Assembly: GCA_947062645.1 (NCBI GenBank)
Contig: CAMSQT010000012.1
Coordinates: forward strand, 1 to 13,701
Origin: an uncultured Clostridium sp.
GTDB lineage: Bacteria; Bacillota; Clostridia; TANB77; CAG-508
Length of the DNA stretch: 13,701 nucleotides
Direction of reading: 5' to 3'
A program made the translations under genes and the position numbers. This document shows positions 13,579 to 13,701 of the stretch, in pieces. The notes under the pieces were generated by a model. It saw only the letters and a list, made by a program, of their open reading frames with translations. It did not search any database and had not been told where the DNA came from. Every line of letters starts with the position of its first letter. Position 1 is the stretch's first letter.

Positions 13579-13701
13579 CTAATACTTTTTTATTAGTTTT
13601 GAAATTAATGCTTTACAAGTATTCATTTGAATACAAGCATAAAAATTATTAGTTACTTCTTTACCTTTCCCAATTGTTGTTGCATTATTTGCATCTTCTT
13701 C
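13579..13701 (-). CDS. C-terminal fragment of an unknown gene (runs off the window)
   Basis: The minus strand is open from the window edge for 40 residues, beginning EEDANNATTIGKGKEV and ending LISKLIKKY before TAG (13581-13579). Base composition fits coding sequence. The family is not recognisable from this piece, and nothing confirms the frame beyond the open reading. Confidence 0.45.
   Translation of the reverse strand, partial: EEDANNATTIGKGKEVTNNFYACIQMNTCKALISKLIKKY

Noticed and set aside
13608..13634. Short inverted repeat GTATTC/GAATAC as an operator
   Set aside because: Only six base pairs, within a probable coding fragment, with no second copy nearby.
1..13701. tRNA, rRNA, CRISPR or riboswitch
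   Set aside because: I saw no cloverleaf, rRNA motif, spaced repeat array or recognisable aptamer in either strand.

Overview
The window is AT-rich DNA from a low-GC Firmicute, probably a Clostridia-type bacterium. The evidence is strong GGAGG ribosome-binding sites, sigma-A-like promoters with 17-bp spacers, AGA-dominated arginine use, and clostridial neighbours such as cmk-plsC, rlmN, typA and a U32 peptidase (trhP). I cannot place it to genus. The first 45 bases are not genomic: they match an Illumina P5-side adapter with an 8-base index, so this is a contig end.

Layout. 99-266 (-): small hypothetical gene. 365-1594 (-): trhP, wobble-uridine hydroxylation. 1725-3417 (+): long divergent RelA/SpoT-like protein, divergent from trhP. 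3443-9588 (-): a same-strand run that reads, in transcription order, small ORF, rlmN, P-loop/Asp23-like gene, cmk, plsC, a 135-bp inverted-repeat element, typA, trmR. 9727-10065 (-): monocistronic small basic protein with its own promoter and terminator. 10139-12928 (-): three-gene cluster of alpha/beta hydrolase, condensation-type acyltransferase and DUF6320-like membrane protein. 13001-13450 (-): XRE regulator. 13579-13701 (-): C-terminal fragment of an unknown gene.

The main observation is translational. Seven genes (RelA/SpoT-like, trmR, typA, P-loop/Asp23-like, rlmN, DUF6320-like, alpha/beta hydrolase) are each split by a +1 frameshift. In all seven the break sits exactly at an in-frame CGG codon, and the correct frame is recovered by skipping the C and reading the next three bases as GGN (glycine). 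Wherever I recognise the family well (TypA, TrmR motif I, the residue after the catalytic cysteine of RlmN) that glycine is expected. I checked every CGG on the coding strand of the other genes: nearly all are out of frame. The only CGG codons that appear to be read as ordinary arginine are two in the 9727-10065 gene, which may be foreign. I infer that CGG is not normally decoded as Arg here and instead triggers a +1 shift (NNN C GGN read as NNN-Gly), or that CGGN is read as a four-base glycine codon. Coordinates below give the full recoded genes.

Functional links: trhP and trmR are two steps of the 5-methoxyuridine (mo5U34) tRNA wobble modification. typA, rlmN and trhP/trmR all act on ribosome or tRNA function. 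cmk and plsC serve nucleotide and phospholipid synthesis. The hydrolase/acyltransferase/DUF6320 trio is a recurrent accessory cluster.
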